Part shown: positions 63,441 to 64,000 of the stretch, piece after piece | Position numbering within the stretch: position 1 is the first letter of the stretch | Layout of the letters: every line of letters starts with the position of its first letter | NCBI RefSeq assembly: GCF_014635825.1 | Contig: NZ_BMDO01000008.1 | Coordinates: forward strand, 124,001-188,000 | Length of the DNA: 64,000 bases | Direction of reading: 5' to 3' | DNA from: Mucilaginibacter galii | GTDB taxonomy: Bacteria > Bacteroidota > Bacteroidia > Sphingobacteriales > Sphingobacteriaceae | Program-made: the position numbers and the translations under genes | Notes under the pieces: model-generated | What the model saw: only the letters and a program-made list of their open reading frames with translations | What the model was told of the DNA's origin: nothing | The model's database searches: none

Positions 63441-64000
63441 ATGAAAAAGATATATATATTAATAGCCATATGCCTTATTTCGGCAAGCGGTTGTAAAAAA
63501 TACCTGGATGTTAATACCAACCCCAATGCACCTACATCAGTAACAGCAAATCTGTATTTGTCGCCCATTTTAAGCTGGATGGCAACAGGCCCTGTTTACG
63601 ACGGCCGTCAAATAAGCCGTTATATACAAAACTTCACACTAACGAGTTCGAGTAATTTGACTTGGGATCTGCAAGGCTACGATTTGCCTCCGTCTGACAA
63701 TGGCGGTATGCTTTGGCGCACCGTTTATGTTGACCATGGCCAAAACCTATTAGATATGACCAAAAAAGCCGAAGCAGAGCAGCGCTGGGACCTATTGGGT
63801 GTAGCGCAGGTAATCAAGGCTTGGGATTGGCAGAATTTAACCGATATACATGGTGAGATTATTATTAAGGAAGCTTTTACGCCAGATCCCACCAAAACAT
63901 CATTCAATTATGATACACAAGAATTTGCTTATGACGAAGTACGTCGCTTATTAAATTTGGCTATAGCAAACCTTCAGCGTACCGATGGCGCTGTTGATGC
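63441..64000 (+). CDS. SusD-like lipoprotein, 5' part only
   Basis: The frame starts at the ATG at 63441 and is open to the window edge (186 complete codons), so the 3' end is missing. The signal (MKKIYILIAICLISASG) runs into the lipobox SGCKK with the lipidated C18, followed by YLDVNTNPNAPTSV, a frequent start of SusD-like_2 proteins. The visible helices (WDLLGVAQVIKAWDWQNLTDIHG) correspond to the first TPR-like units. It is the partner of the SusC gene 10 bases upstream. Confidence 0.93.
   Translation, partial: MKKIYILIAICLISASGCKKYLDVNTNPNAPTSVTANLYLSPILSWMATGPVYDGRQISRYIQNFTLTSSSNLTWDLQGYDLPPSDNGGMLWRTVYVDHGQNLLDMTKKAEAEQRWDLLGVAQVIKAWDWQNLTDIHGEIIIKEAFTPDPTKTSFNYDTQEFAYDEVRRLLNLAIANLQRTDGAVD

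Overview
The window looks like a chromosomal segment of a soil- or plant-associated member of the Bacteroidota, most likely family Sphingobacteriaceae (Mucilaginibacter/Pedobacter-like). This rests on two SusC/SusD pairs, many secreted glycoside hydrolases, lipoprotein signals of the xSCxK type, TAnnTTTG-type promoter elements and the general lack of Shine-Dalgarno sequences. The genus is inferred; I see no rRNA or other marker that fixes it. I saw no tRNA, rRNA, insertion sequence, prophage or CRISPR array.

Layout. Positions 1-20.3 kb are mostly general chromosome: the 3' part of a sodium:solute symporter, a secreted endonuclease/exonuclease/phosphatase-fold protein, a GH31 glycosidase, a run of small secreted or lipoprotein genes, a zinc-ribbon membrane protein beside an SPFH-SHOCT protein, 6-phosphofructokinase, a stand-alone receiver protein, and a complete RND efflux operon (adaptor, pump, outer-membrane channel). 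An ABC-F ATPase follows at 20.6-22.3 kb.

From 22.3 kb to the right edge nearly everything is glycan catabolism. A plus-strand cluster (GH92, GH2, GH28) lies divergent from a GH43 gene. It converges on a tightly packed ten-gene minus-strand block that reads, in transcription order: ROK regulator, GH29, NagB-like/PIG-L fusion, GH125, GH35, GH20-PA14, GH29-discoidin, sialidase-fold protein, GH92, GH20. Divergent from the ROK gene are a SusC/SusD pair and a GH3 gene. Then come a Tat-exported aspartylglucosaminidase and an exported LD-carboxypeptidase (minus strand), and a second SusC/SusD pair that runs off the window.

How the genes work together (inference). The enzyme set covers most linkages of a complex N-glycan: fucose (two GH29), galactose (GH35, GH2), GlcNAc (two GH20), alpha-mannose (two GH92 and the alpha-1,6-specific GH125), possibly the beta-1,2-xylose of plant N-glycans (GH3), and the GlcNAc-Asn bond (aspartylglucosaminidase). 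A GlcNAc-type regulator and a GlcN6P-deaminase-like/deacetylase fusion would link this to amino-sugar catabolism. No GH18/GH85 endoglycosidase or PNGase is visible, so the locus may dismantle glycopeptides by exo-cleavage, ending in glycosylasparaginase, much as animal lysosomes do. This is the most interesting hypothesis here.
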